Origin: DATFQE01 sp963733845 | Lineage (GTDB): Bacteria > Actinomycetota > Thermoleophilia > Gaiellales > Gaiellaceae | Length of the DNA stretch: 64,000 bases | NCBI GenBank assembly: GCA_963733845.1 | Contig: CAVTEM010000007.1 | Span: 372,001 to 436,000, forward strand | Reading direction: 5' to 3' | Shown here: piece after piece, positions 52,940-62,901 of the stretch | Layout of the letters: every line of letters begins with the position of its first letter | Position numbering within the stretch: the first letter of the stretch is position 1 | The notes under the pieces: generated by a model | Seen by the model: the letters and a program-made list of their open reading frames with translations, nothing else | Told to the model about the DNA's origin: nothing | Databases searched by the model: none | Translations under genes and position numbers: made by a program

Positions 52940-53892
52940 ATGAACGAGGATTTCGCCGGGAGACGCGAGCGTCAGTCCGTCGTCGAGGCGCGCGATACGC
53001 CACCTCACCCGATTTTCAGCACGTTCCCACCATGGGCCGGGTCGGTCGAGCCTGGCTGGGACGTCAACTTTCTCGGCGTTCGCACACGAGTGGGTTTCTT
53101 CTCGGTCTACGCCCGGCTCGCCGACTATCCGCGGGGTCGCAGGATCGTGGCGCCGACGCCCGTCCCGAACGAGGACTATTCGAGTGGATCGCTTTACTCG
53201 AGGCGGTATCGGAGGCACGAGGCTCATTCACAATGGTCGAGCTCGGCGCCGGATGGGGCAGATGGATAGTCAACGGGATCGGCGCGTTACGGGCGCACGG
53301 CGGGCTCCCGTACCACGTTGTGGGTGTGGAAGCCGAGCCAACGCACTTCAGTTGGATGAAGCAACATCTCATCGACAACGACGTCGACCTTCGGCGAGCC
53401 ATGCTCATCGAAGGAGCTGTTGCAGACGCTGACGGCGATGTCTGGTTCCACGTCGGCGAGGCGGAAGACTGGTACGGTCAGAGGATCGCGCGCCCCGAGG
53501 AAGTCGCTAGAGACGAGGGCGGCGAGGATCTCGATCGCTCCGCAGGCGCCGCCTCGCCGAGCCAAAGATGCGGTCGAGCAGTAGAGCGCGTGCGTGCTGT
53601 GAGCGTTCGAACCGTGCTTCAGGATCTCGATCGAGTCGACCTGCTCGACGTCGACATCCAAGGCGATGAAGCGAGCACCCTCGTACCGGCAGGCGACGTG
53701 CTGAACGCCAAGGTCAGGCGCGCGTATGTCGGCACACACGATCGTGCGAACGAGGATGACCTTCGCGCATTGTTTGGCGAGCCGGCTGGACGAGCGTCTA
53801 CGACTTCCCCGGAGGCGGGACCTCCGAGACGCCGTCGGGGTCGCATCAAGTTCGAAGACGGGGCCCAGCTATGGCTAAATCCCGAGCTCTAG
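52940..53892 (+). CDS. FkbM family methyltransferase (frameshifts)
   Basis: ATG 52940: PIFSTFPPWAGSVEPGWDVNFLGVRTRVGFFSVYARL, then after a break near 53180 EWIALLEAVSEARGSFTMVELGAGWGRWIVNGIGALRAHG (SAM motif ELGAGWGRW) and VVGVEAEPTHFSWMKQHLIDN. The FkbM hallmark DLLDVDIQGDEASTLV (D-V-D-x-Q-G-x-E) is intact. A second pair of breaks near 53790 and 53840 scrambles a short segment before FEDGAQLWLNPEL. O-methylation of the glycan is the usual role. Divergent from the preceding methyltransferase. Confidence 0.75.
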
Positions 53893-53942
53893 CCTCAGCG
53901 TGTGGCGCCGGCGTGGCCCTCGCGCACGGACGGCCGTAAAGG

Positions 53943-55734
53943 CTAGGCCGCCCTGGGCTCGACTCTGTAGATCATCACCCATACATGAACGCCGTCCGAT
54001 TCCAGCAGGGCGGGCGACTGTAGACGTGGCTTGTAGCCTGCACGTCCGAGAGCCGTAGCGGCGCCCTTGCACCCCGGCTGGGCGCAGAGCAGCACGATCC
54101 GCTCCGGCTTGAAGACCGACATGCGGTACTGGAACGTGCCGTCGACCGCGGGCATCCGGGTGTCGAGGAACGTGAACGCGTAGTAGTAGAGCGACTGGAT
54201 CGACCCGATCCCGCTTGCGGTTTCGCTCCCGTCGTACCAGGTGAGAGGAAGGTCCTTCTCGTAGCCGTTGGTACGCAGATGCGCGATGAGCTTCTGACCC
54301 ACGTCGTAGAGCCCACCCGTGCGGGGATCCGATACGCCGTACGAGAGCGTTGTGTTGCTCCCGTCCACTCCGTAAGCCGCGGCGAAGAACGCCGCGACGA
54401 CGGCGGCTGCCGCAAGCGCCCGTAATCGTGGAATGCGAGCCAAGGCAGCGAGGAGAAGCGCGAGTCCCATCACGATCGAACATCGCGACGTACGTGTCGT
54501 CGCGGTAGCCGGTCGCCGTCCGGAGCGCGGAGTCGCTTCGGTAGATCCAGACGACCGGCCCGAGGACCGCGACCGCGCAGGCGATCCCGATGAGAAGCGA
54601 TCGTCGTGAGACCGCCCTTCCTCCGATCAGCACGGCCGCGGCCGCCGTGAGGCAGAAAAGCGTCGGCACGAGGAAGGAGCTGAAGTAGTACGTGAGGTTG
54701 AACAGCCACCCCTCGCCAAGGAACTGCCACGCGGCAAACGCGGCGTACAGGAGCGCCAGCCAAAGCGTCGCCGCAGCGAGCACGCGTCGAGCGAGGCGAT
54801 CGCTTCTCGGACCGACCGCGAGGACGACCGCAGCGAACAACACGACGAAGAGCGGCACCCAGAAGAAGGGAGACAGCGGGAGCCACGCGTCGACGGGAAT
54901 CTGGTTGTACCCGCCGGAGGTTTGGCGGACGACCCGAACCTGCGGCATGAAGAAGAGGAACTCCTCGCCGTTCGTCTTGGCGAAGAGGCCGCCGGCCACG
55001 AGCAGCACGACCGCCCCGACCGCGAACGCAGCGAGGTCGAGAGCGAATTGTCCGAGCCGGTAAGCCCAGCGCATGTCCCCGCTCACGGCGAGGTAGAGCA
55101 GCGGAAGCCCGACGAGATAGACGACGTCGATGATGCGGGTCGTGACCATGGCGGCGGCGAAGAAGCCGCCGAGTGCGAGGCTCGCCGGCCGCAGTACGGA
55201 GGACTGCGTCCGCACCAGTGAGAAGGCGTAGGCGCCGATCATGTAGGTCAGCACGCCGCCCTCCTGGTAATCCCAGCGGTGAGCGCCGAAGTACATCTGC
55301 GAGCCGATCAACGCCACATAGCCAATCGCCGCCGCCGGGACGCCCAGCCAGCGTCGGCAAAGCACGTAGAAGAGCACTCCGCCGCCCAGGAAGAACGACG
55401 TGTGGAGGACGAGCGCCGCGGTTCGCGCGTCGTCGAAGATCCCGTTGAGGACGTATCCGGGAACGATCCACGGGACGCGTGAGATGTAGTACGTGCGCGG
55501 GAACGACTCGTAGATCTGGTCGAAATTCGTCCACAGCGCCGTGTACAGCCATGGATCGATCGTGCCGAACGGGTTGTAGAGCGGAGCCTTCGTCCACACG
55601 TAGACCAACGCGGTCGCAGCGGTCAGGGTGGCCAGCACTGCGAGGTCGAGTGCAATCGCCCGAACGCGGGCGGCGCTGACAACGCGCCTCGCTAGACCGG
55701 TACCCCGCTCCGCCGGCACCGCTTCAACTCTCAT
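53943..55734 (-). CDS. polytopic membrane glycosyltransferase-like protein, GT39/GT83 type (frameshift)
   Basis: About 595 residues. The first helix region (AIALDLAVLATLTAATALVYVW) leads to TIDPWLYTALWTNFDQIYESFPRTYYISRVPWIVPGYVLNGIF, a loop resembling the first periplasmic loop (with Asp) of GT39/GT83 enzymes using polyprenyl-phosphate sugars. At least ten more helices follow. The break near 54475 (TYVAMF to MGLALLLAALARIPRLRALAAAA) is the only one. A soluble C-terminal portion (LTWYDGSETASGIGSIQSLYYY) faces outside. Exact sugar unknown. Confidence 0.7.
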
Positions 55735-55819
55735 GAAGGCGTGGCCATCTCGAAGGGGCCGATCGTAGAGCAGCGACAGGAGGATCGGTGCATCGCCCTT
55801 GAGGCATACTGGCCCGCGC

Positions 55820-56858
55820 ATGGCGGCACGCCCCACGGCAGCCCCGCAACGTTCACCATCGACCGCAGGGCATGAGGCCTCGAGCGCGTCGCGAGAGGTG
55901 CTGGATTTGTCGATCGTCGTGCCCGTGCACGACGAGGAGGACAACGTCGCGCCGCTCCACGAGGCGCTCACGACGGCGCTCCGCGAGCTCGGCCGCAGCT
56001 ACGAGATCATCGTCGTCGACGACGGGAGCCGCGACGACACCTATCAGAGGCTCGTGCGGCTGGCCGACGCAGATGACGCGCTCAAGCTGATCCAGCTGCG
56101 CCGGAACTTCGGCCAGACCGCGGCGATGGCGGCCGGCTTCGACCATGCCGCGCGGCGACATCGTCATCCCGATGGACGGCGACTTGCAGAACGACCCCGC
56201 CGACATCCCGCGCCTGCTCGCCAAGCTGGAGGAAGGCTACGACGTGGTGAGCGGCTGGCGGAAGGACCGCCAGGACAGCGCCGTCCGCCGGCTCCCGTCA
56301 CGCGTAGCGAACTGGTTGATCGGCCGCGTGACCGGCGTACGGCTGCACGACTACGGCTGCACGCTGAAGGCATATCGCGCCGACGTGATCGCGGAGACGC
56401 GCCTCTACGGCGAGATGCACCGCTTCCTGCCCGCGCTGGCGGCGCAGGCAGGTGCCCGCATCGCCGAGATTCCCGTCCAGCACCATCCGCGAGTCGCCGG
56501 CCGAAGCAAGTACGGACTGAGGCGCACGTTCAAGGTCCTGCTCGACCTCCTGACCGTGAAGTTCCTCTCGGTCTGGTCGACCAAGCCCAGCTACGTCTTC
56601 GGCGGCAGCGGTGTGATCCTCTGCTTCCTCGGCTCGCTGTTCGTCCTCTGGACCGCATACGAGCGGATCGTGAACGGGATCTACGTGTACAGGCAGCCCT
56701 CGCTGCTCGTCGGCGTCTTCCTGTTCACGATCGGGATCAACCTGGTCCTCCTGGGACTCCTGGCCGAGCTGATCGTCAGGACGTACCACGAGTCGCAGGC
56801 GAAGCCCACGTACCTCGTCCGCGAGGCCCGCAACTTCGAGGAGGCCCCGCGTGCGTAG
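55820..56858 (+). CDS. GT2 glycosyltransferase, polyprenyl-phosphate sugar synthase type (frameshift)
   Basis: LSIVVPVHDEEDNVAPLHEALTTALRELGRSYEIIVVDDGSRDDTYQRL, RRNFGQTAAMAAGFDHA, then after a break near 56148 GDIVIPMDGDLQNDPADIPRLLAKLEEGYDVVSGWRKDR with the DxD (DGDLQNDP), DYGCTLKAYRADV and YGEMHRFLPALAAQAGARIAEIPVQHHPRVAGRSKYGL. Two C-terminal helices (VILCFLGSLFVLW, LVGVFLFTIGINLVLLGLLAELIV) anchor it. Matches GtrB/ArnC/dolichol-phosphate mannose synthases, supplying the lipid-linked sugar the neighbouring membrane GT would use. About 345 residues. Confidence 0.85.
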
Positions 56859-56875
56859 CTGCGAGAGTCGCTGAC

Positions 56876-58802
56876 GTGTGCGGCATTTGCGGGATCGTCG
56901 GGCGGCACGGCCCGATTGACGAGCAGGCGCTGCGGCGCATGACAGCTGCCATCCGGCACCGAGGGCCCGGACGACGAAGGTTTCTACGTCGCGCCGGGCG
57001 AAGCCGGGAGCGCCGTCGGGCTCGGCTTCCGACGGCTGTCGATCATCGACCTCGTGACCGGCAACCAGCCGATGCCCAACGAGGACGGGTCGGTCAGGTC
57101 GTCTTCAACGGCGAGATCTACAACTACCGCGAGCTCCGAGCCGAGCTCGGGTCGCGGGGGCACCGGTTCGCCACCGACTCCGACACCGAGGTGATCGTCC
57201 ACCTGTACGAGGAGCTCGGGCCGGCGCTTCGTCGAGCGGCTCAACGGCATGTTCGCGCTCGCCCTGTGGGACGCACGCAGCGGCGAGCTCGTGCTCGCGC
57301 GCGACCGGTTCGGGAAGAAGCCGCTGTACTACGCCGACCTCGGCGACGGCCTGGTCTTCGCGTCGGAGCTGAAGGCGCTCCTGCGAGCACCCGCGCTGCC
57401 CGACGCGAGCTGGACTTCGAGGCGCTCGCCCGCTACCTCGCGCTCGAGTACGTCCCGACGCCTTACTCGATCTTCGGCGGCGTCCGGAAGCTGCCCGGCG
57501 GCCACGTCCTCCGCTGGCGAGACGGCACGGTCTCGATCGAGCGAGTACTGGGATCTTCGGCTCGACCCCGACGAGCCGCCCCGCCCGGACGAGCGAGTAC
57601 GTCGACGAGTTCCGACGAGCTTCTCCGCGCAGCCGTTCGCCGCCGGCTGATCAGCGACGTCCCGCTCGGCGCATTCCTGAGCGGCGGGATCGACTCGAGC
57701 TCGGTCGTCGCGATGATGGTCGACGCGCTCCCCGCCGGGGCAGTGAAGACCTTCTCGATCGGCTTCGAGGAGCCGAGCTTCGACGAGTCGGCACATGCGC
57801 GACGCGTCGCGGCGCACTTCGGCACCGACCACCACGAGGAGGTGTTCACGCCCGGCGTGATGCTCGACACGCTCCCGACGGTCGTCGACTGGCTCGACGA
57901 GCCGTTCGGCGACGCGTCGATCCTGCCGACGTACCTGCTCTCGCGGTTCACGCGCGAGCACGTCACGGTCGCGCTCGGCGGCGACGGCGGCGACGAGCTG
58001 CTGGCGGGCTATCCGACGTTCCCGGCCGATCGCGTCGCCCGCTTCTATCGCGTGCCGCGGCTGCTGCACGCCAACGTGATCGTCCCGCTCGCGGACCGGC
58101 TGCCCGTCTCGACCGCGAACTTCAGCTTCGACTTCAAGCTCAAGCGCTTCCTGCGGGCGGCTGCGGCACGCGAGGACGTGCGGCACCCCGTCTGGCTCGG
58201 CTCGTTCACGCCCGACGAGCAGGCAGCGCTCCTCGACCGCAGCCCCGGGGATCCGTTCGTCGAGCAGCGGCGGGCGTTGGCGCAGGGCGGCTCCGACCGC
58301 GCTCGAAGGCTGATCTACCTGTACGCGAAGACGTACCTCCAGGACGACATCCTGGTGAAGGTCGACCGGGCGAGCATGGCGTGCTCGCTGGAGGTGCGGG
58401 CGCCGTTCCTCGACGTCGAGCTCGTCGAGTTTCTGTCCCGCGTTCCCTCGCGGCTCAAGCTCCGCCGCCTCGATACGAAGCATCTGCTCAAGCGCGCCAT
58501 GGCCGACGTCCTCCCGCGGGCATCGCAAGCGTGCGAAGAAGGGCTTCGGTATCCCCGTCGCCGCCTGGTTCAAGGGTGAGCTGCGCGAGGCGCTGCAGGA
58601 CGAGCTCTCACCGGAGCGCCTCCGCCGTCAAGGACTCTTCGAGCCGGCCGAGGTCGATCGGCTCGTCTCCGAGCACCTGTCCGGCCGGCGGGATCACCGC
58701 AAGCCGCTCTGGACGCTCTTCGTCTTCCAGCTCTGGCACCGGCAGTGGCTCGAGGGTCGCGCATCCACACCTGCCCGCGAGTCGCGCGCGGTCACCGCGT
58801 AG
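56876..58802 (+). CDS. asnB: glutamine-hydrolysing asparagine synthase-like amidotransferase (frameshifts)
   Basis: The GTG start places Cys2 as the Ntn-glutaminase nucleophile (VCGICGIVGR). Glutaminase parts: RRMTAAIRHRGP, FRRLSIIDLVTGNQPMPNEDGS, VVFNGEIYNYRELRAELGSRGH. The synthetase half has the PP-loop LGAFLSGGIDSSSVVAMM, VALGGDGGDELLAGYPTF and VKVDRASMACSLEVRAPFLDVELVEF. Breaks lie near 56970, 57090, 57230, 57405, 57545, 57595 and 58525. About 640 residues. In glycan clusters such enzymes often amidate uronic acids rather than make asparagine, which fits the nearby sugar dehydrogenase. Confidence 0.85.
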
Positions 58803-58818
58803 CTATCCTCGCGCGCCG

Positions 58819-59815
58819 ATGAAGCGCCGCCTGGTCGAGGATCTGCTCTGCCCGCTTTCCTCCGATCCCCTGCAGCTCGCGAACGGCAGCGGCGAGGGGG
58901 CGGTCGAGAGCGCTGAGCTCGTCTGTGCCGGGTGCGGGCGACGCTGGGAGGTTCGGCACGGCGTGCCCAGGCTCGTTCCTCCCGACCTCGTCGAGCAGCA
59001 GCGGCGAACGGCTGCCGCGTTCGGGTTCGAGTGGCAGCACTTCGCCGAGATGCACCCGGAGTACGAAGCGCAGTTCCTCGACTGGCTCCATCCGATCGGA
59101 CGCGACTTCTTCCAGGGCAGGCGCGTTCTCGACGCCGGGTGCGGCACGGGCCGGCACGCCTTCTACGCCGCGCAGTACGGAGCAAGCGAGGTCGTCGGGC
59201 TCGACCTCAGCGACGCGGTCGAGACGGCGCGCAAGCGTCCTCGAGCCGTTCGACAACGCAGAAGTCGTCCAGGGCGATCTCCTGCGGCCGCCGTTTCGCG
59301 CGCCCGAGCGGGGCGGCGGCTTCGACCTCGTCTACTCGATCGGCGTGCTCCACCACCTCCCCGATCCGCAGGCGGGCTTTCGCTCGCTGCTGCGGTTCGT
59401 CCGTCCCGGCGGGACGATCGCGATCTGGGTGTACGGGCACGAGAACAACGGCTTCGTCCGGAACGTGGTCGAGCCGCTTCGGCGCGGCTCGACGAAGATG
59501 CCCCCGCCGCTCCTTCGCGGCGTCGCGTGGCCCCTCGGTGCAGCCTTCCACGGGCTCGCGAAGGGCGTGTACCGGCCGCTCGCACGCACCGCCGTGGGAG
59601 CCTCGCTCCCGCTGAACGAGTACATGGCCAGCGTTGCCGACTTCAGCTTCCGGCAGAACTACTCGATCGTGTTCGACCAGCTCGTCGCGCCGACGGCCGC
59701 CTACATCAGGGAAGACGAGATCCACGACTGGTTCGAGCAGAGCGGGCTCGAGGACGTGGTCATCTCGCACCGGCACGGCAACTCGTGGCGCGGCCAGGGC
59801 CGCGTTCCGGCCTGA
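58819..59815 (+). CDS. methyltransferase with N-terminal zinc-ribbon (Trm112-like) (frameshift)
   Basis: The N-terminus MKRRLVEDLLCPLSSDPLQL... and ELVCAGCGRRWEVRHGVPRLVP is the Trm112-type zinc-binding segment (Cys...CxxC and HGVPxLVP). The methyltransferase core is VLDAGCGTGRHAFYAAQYGASEVVGLDLS, break near 59233, then EVVQGDLLRPPF and DLVYSIGVLHHLPDPQAGFRSLLRFVRPGGTIAIWVYG. About 330 residues. Starts 17 bases after the amidotransferase stop and is followed by two further methyltransferases, all likely in one operon. Confidence 0.8.
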
Positions 59816-59817
59816 CG

Positions 59818-60605
59818 ATGGGCGTCAACGACAACCTCACGGCGTTTCTCGAGCTGCTCGCGTGCCCATCGTGCCGCGGCACGCTCACCGCCGAGCCCAC
59901 GCGGCTGCGCTGCCGGAGATGCGAGCTCGACTTCCCGTTCGAGCACGGTGTGCCGGTCCTCGAGCTGGCCGAGGAACCCGCGCGCGAACCGTCGGCGCTC
60001 GGACGCCTCCACTACGCCCTACTCGGCAACCCGCGCGTCTACGAGCTCCAGCAGAGATACGGCGGCGGTCGGCCGATCGCAGCGCAGGTGGAGCCACAGT
60101 TACGCGAGGTCGGCGACTCGACCCTGCTCGACATCGGGGCGGGAACCGGGATGGTGGCCGGCCTGCTTCCAACTGAGGCCCGGTACGTCTGGTTCGACAA
60201 CGACCGGCTGAAGCTCCGAGGCCTGCTCTCGAAGAAGATCGACTGCTGGGCGGCGCTCGGCGACGCCGCGCGGCTTCCTTTCTCCTCGGAGGTCGCCGAC
60301 TGGACCGTCATGGTCGAGGTGTCGCACCACCTGCCGACGAAGCGCTCCGCGCCTGCCTCGAGGAGGCGGCGCGCGTGACGCGTCACCGTTTCGTCTTCGT
60401 CGACGCCCTCCGCAGCGATCGGCTGCGCAGCAAGATGCTCTGGCAGCTCGACCTCGGACGCTTCCCTCGCAGCGAGGAAGAGCTCCTGGCCGAGCTCGAC
60501 GCTCGATTCGAGCTCGAGAAGGTCGAACGCTTTCGTGTGAACCACGACCATCTGCTCTGCGTCTGCATCCCGCGGGGAGAGCGGCACCTATCCTCCGCGC
60601 GGTGA
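59818..60605 (+). CDS. methyltransferase with N-terminal zinc-ribbon (frameshift)
   Basis: Opens with ELLACPSCRGTLTAEPTRLRCRRCELDFPFEHGVPVLEL, a clear CxxC...CxxC zinc ribbon. SAM motif: LLDIGAGTGMVAGLLPTEARYVWFDND; then PFSSEVADWTVMVEVSHHLP. A break near 60345 hides CLEEAARVTRHRFVFVDALRSDR, after which the domain ends FELEKVERFRVNHDHLLCVCIP. About 262 residues. Starts 3 bases after the previous gene and overlaps the next by 4 bases (GTGA). Confidence 0.8.
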
Positions 60606-61456
60606 CGACCGTGCCCGCCGCAGCGCGTCGCACGCCCCAGGGCGCGCTCGCCTGTCCGGTCTGCGACTCGCCGGCCCCGCGTGAACACCGGTTCGGCGAC
60701 GTGGTCCTGCACCGCTGCCCGGACTGCGATCACTGCTTCACGGACGTGGCCTCGCTGGAACACCTCGGCAGCTACGACCGCGAGTGGGAGGCGCTGCACG
60801 AGAACTGGTTCGCGAACCCGAACGTCTCCCTGTTCGAGCTGATCGAGGAGACGATCGCGGGCCACAAGCCGGAAGCCACCGTGATCGATATCGGCGCCGG
60901 CCGCGGCGAGCTCCTGAGCCACCTGCGCCGACACAACCCCCGCCTCGGCCTGACCGGGCTCGACGCCTCGCTTCAGCCCGAGATTCGAGGTGTCGAGGTC
61001 ATCCGTGCGGACATCAACGACGTTGACCTCGGCGATCGCAGCTGGGACGTGGCCGTCACGCTCGCGACGATCGAGCACCTCGCAGACGTCAGGACGTTCG
61101 CCGCGCGGCTGCGCTCCATCATCGTCCCGGGTGGGCTCGCGATCGTCACCACGAACAACGAGCGAAGCATCACCTACGACATCGCCCGCCTGTTCCGGAG
61201 GATGGGCTACGGCGTGGCCTTCGAGCGCCTGTACGACCGGCACCACCTGAACCACTTCAACCTGAGATCGCTCAGGAGGCTGATGGAACGCAGCGGGTTC
61301 CGCCCGCTCCGCCTGCACAGGCACAACATCCCCCTCGCCGCAGTCGACATGCCCAACGAGTCCGCGTTTCTCAGGCTCGGCGTCGGGGGTACGTTCGTCG
61401 TCGGACGGCTGACCGGCCGAACCTTCTTCCAAACTCTGATCGTCGAGAATCCGTGA
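60602..61456 (+). CDS. class I methyltransferase with zinc-finger N-terminus
   Basis: 284 residues, unbroken. LACPVCDSPAPREHRFGDVVLHRCPDCDHCFTD gives two CxxC pairs. The SAM site is VIDIGAGRGELLSHLRRH, followed by LTGLDASLQPEI, VTLATIEHLADVRTFAARLRSIIVPGGLAIVTT and DRHHLNHFNLRSLRRLMERSGFR, a pattern of sugar or O-antigen-type methyltransferases (Methyltransf_23/UbiG-like). Third of three tandem zinc-containing methyltransferases. Confidence 0.85.
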   Translation: MTTVPAAARRTPQGALACPVCDSPAPREHRFGDVVLHRCPDCDHCFTDVASLEHLGSYDREWEALHENWFANPNVSLFELIEETIAGHKPEATVIDIGAGRGELLSHLRRHNPRLGLTGLDASLQPEIRGVEVIRADINDVDLGDRSWDVAVTLATIEHLADVRTFAARLRSIIVPGGLAIVTTNNERSITYDIARLFRRMGYGVAFERLYDRHHLNHFNLRSLRRLMERSGFRPLRLHRHNIPLAAVDMPNESAFLRLGVGGTFVVGRLTGRTFFQTLIVENP

Positions 61457-61478
61457 GACCGACGAGAAGGAGAACGCC

Positions 61479-62444
61479 GTGAGAGCGCTCGTGACCGGAT
61501 GCGCGGGCTTCATCGGCTCGCAGCTCACAGAGTCTCTGCTGCAGGACGGCCACGAAGTCGTGGGGGTCGACGGCCTGATCGACACCTACGACACGGACGT
61601 CAAGCTCGGCAACCTCGACCGCGCTAAGGAGTTCGCGGCGTTCTCGTTCGTCGAGGCCGACCTCACGAATGCGCGCCTCGAGCCGCTGGTCGAAGACTGC
61701 GAGGTGATCTTCCACCTGGCGGCCGAACCGGGTGTGCGGACGAGCTGGGGGGAACGCTTCGAGTCCTATGCGAGGAACAACGTCCTCGCGACGCAGCGTG
61801 TGCTCGAGGCTGCGAAGCAGTTGCCGGGAAGGCGCATCGTGTTCGCTTCGTCGTCGTCCATCTACGGTGATGCCGAGCAGCTTCCGACCCCCGAGGACGT
61901 GCATCCGCGACCGTTTTCGCCGTACGGCGTGACCAAGCTCGCCGCCGAGCACCTGTGCGCGCTGTACCAGGGCAACTACGGGGTCGAGACGGTCGCATTG
62001 CGCTACTTCTCGACCTACGGGCCACGTCAGCGGCCCGACATGGCATTTCATCGGTTCTGCCGAGCCGCTCTGCGCGGCGAGCCGCTGACGGTCTTCGGAA
62101 GCGGTGAGCAGACCCGAGACTTCACGTTCGTGGCCGATGTGGTCGCCGCGACGAGGGCTGCCGCGACCTCGCCGGCGGCCGGCGGTGGGGTCTACAACAT
62201 CGGAGGCGGATCGCGCGTCAGCGTCAACGAGGCGCTCGAGCTGATCGGGTCGTACGCGGGGCGGCCACTCGAAATTCGCCGGCTCGAGTCGGAGAAGGGA
62301 GACGTCAACAACACCGGCGCCGACACCTCGCGAGCGCGGCGAGACCTCGGCTTCAGCCCGACGACCTCGGTGGCGGAAGGATTGCGGGCCGAGTACGAAT
62401 GGATGCGCGCCCGCGAGCGCGACCTGGTGCGCGCGAGCACCTGA
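61479..62444 (+). CDS. NAD-dependent epimerase/dehydratase (UDP-glucose/glucuronate 4-epimerase-like)
   Basis: 321 residues, unbroken. Rossmann motif VTGCAGFIGSQLTESLL, the SSSSIYGD strand, and active-site SPYGVTKLAAEH (Y-x-x-x-K). RYFSTYGPRQRPDMAFHRFCRAALRGEPLTVFGSGEQTRDFTFVADVV is typical of UDP-sugar 4-epimerases and related extended SDR enzymes. A GTG start with AGAAGGAG upstream. With the UDP-glucose dehydrogenase it could supply UDP-galacturonate or galactose for the glycan. Confidence 0.85.
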   Translation: MRALVTGCAGFIGSQLTESLLQDGHEVVGVDGLIDTYDTDVKLGNLDRAKEFAAFSFVEADLTNARLEPLVEDCEVIFHLAAEPGVRTSWGERFESYARNNVLATQRVLEAAKQLPGRRIVFASSSSIYGDAEQLPTPEDVHPRPFSPYGVTKLAAEHLCALYQGNYGVETVALRYFSTYGPRQRPDMAFHRFCRAALRGEPLTVFGSGEQTRDFTFVADVVAATRAAATSPAAGGGVYNIGGGSRVSVNEALELIGSYAGRPLEIRRLESEKGDVNNTGADTSRARRDLGFSPTTSVAEGLRAEYEWMRARERDLVRAST

Positions 62445-62487
62445 GCCGCGGCCTCCAACCGCCTACGCGCGCTGTACTCTCGCCGCG

Positions 62488-62901
62488 ATGGCCGAGGAAC
62501 GGGCGCCACAAACCGTCGAGGCGGAGCAACTCCTCGCCGGCCTGAAGGAACGGGTCGAGGAGGAGCGCGCAGCCGGCGCGTATGCCGACGACCTCTCCGC
62601 GTTCGAGCTACAGAAGCCGGGCCCGGAGGAAGCTCCGGGCGCCCGCGTGCGGTTCCGGCCCGAGCTCGGCTTCTCGTCGAAGCGCGGTGATCGGGCGGCC
62701 GATCACGGGGTCAAGCGCCTGCTGCTGCGGCTGCAGTTCTACGTCTTCGACGATCTCGCGAAGCAGGCCGACGAGGCGATCGCACGCGTCGAGCAGAAGC
62801 TCGCGGTCGAGGTCGCGAATCGCGAGCGGCTGGAGAGCAGGATCGCCGAGCTGGAGGACACCCTCCGTCGGCTCGAAGAGCCTCAGCGGCGCGCCAGGTA
62901 G
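62488..62901 (+). CDS. hypothetical coiled-coil protein
   Basis: 137 residues without membrane segments. N-terminal helix EAEQLLAGLKERVEEERAAGAYADDL, then a central FRPELGFSSKRG, and the C-terminal LRLQFYVFDDLAKQADEAIARVEQKLAVEVANRERLESRIAELEDTLRRLEE predicted to form a coiled coil by heptad hydrophobics. Small proteins of this form often sit next to glycosyltransferases in glycan loci and may be length or complex regulators, but that is inference. Its end overlaps the convergent FkbM gene. Confidence 0.6.
   Translation: MAEERAPQTVEAEQLLAGLKERVEEERAAGAYADDLSAFELQKPGPEEAPGARVRFRPELGFSSKRGDRAADHGVKRLLLRLQFYVFDDLAKQADEAIARVEQKLAVEVANRERLESRIAELEDTLRRLEEPQRRAR

Noticed and set aside
35552..58802. 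A cluster of true pseudogenes marking a decaying island
   Set aside because: Breaks are single-base, evenly spread and affect essential genes; no insertion sequences or composition change support decay.
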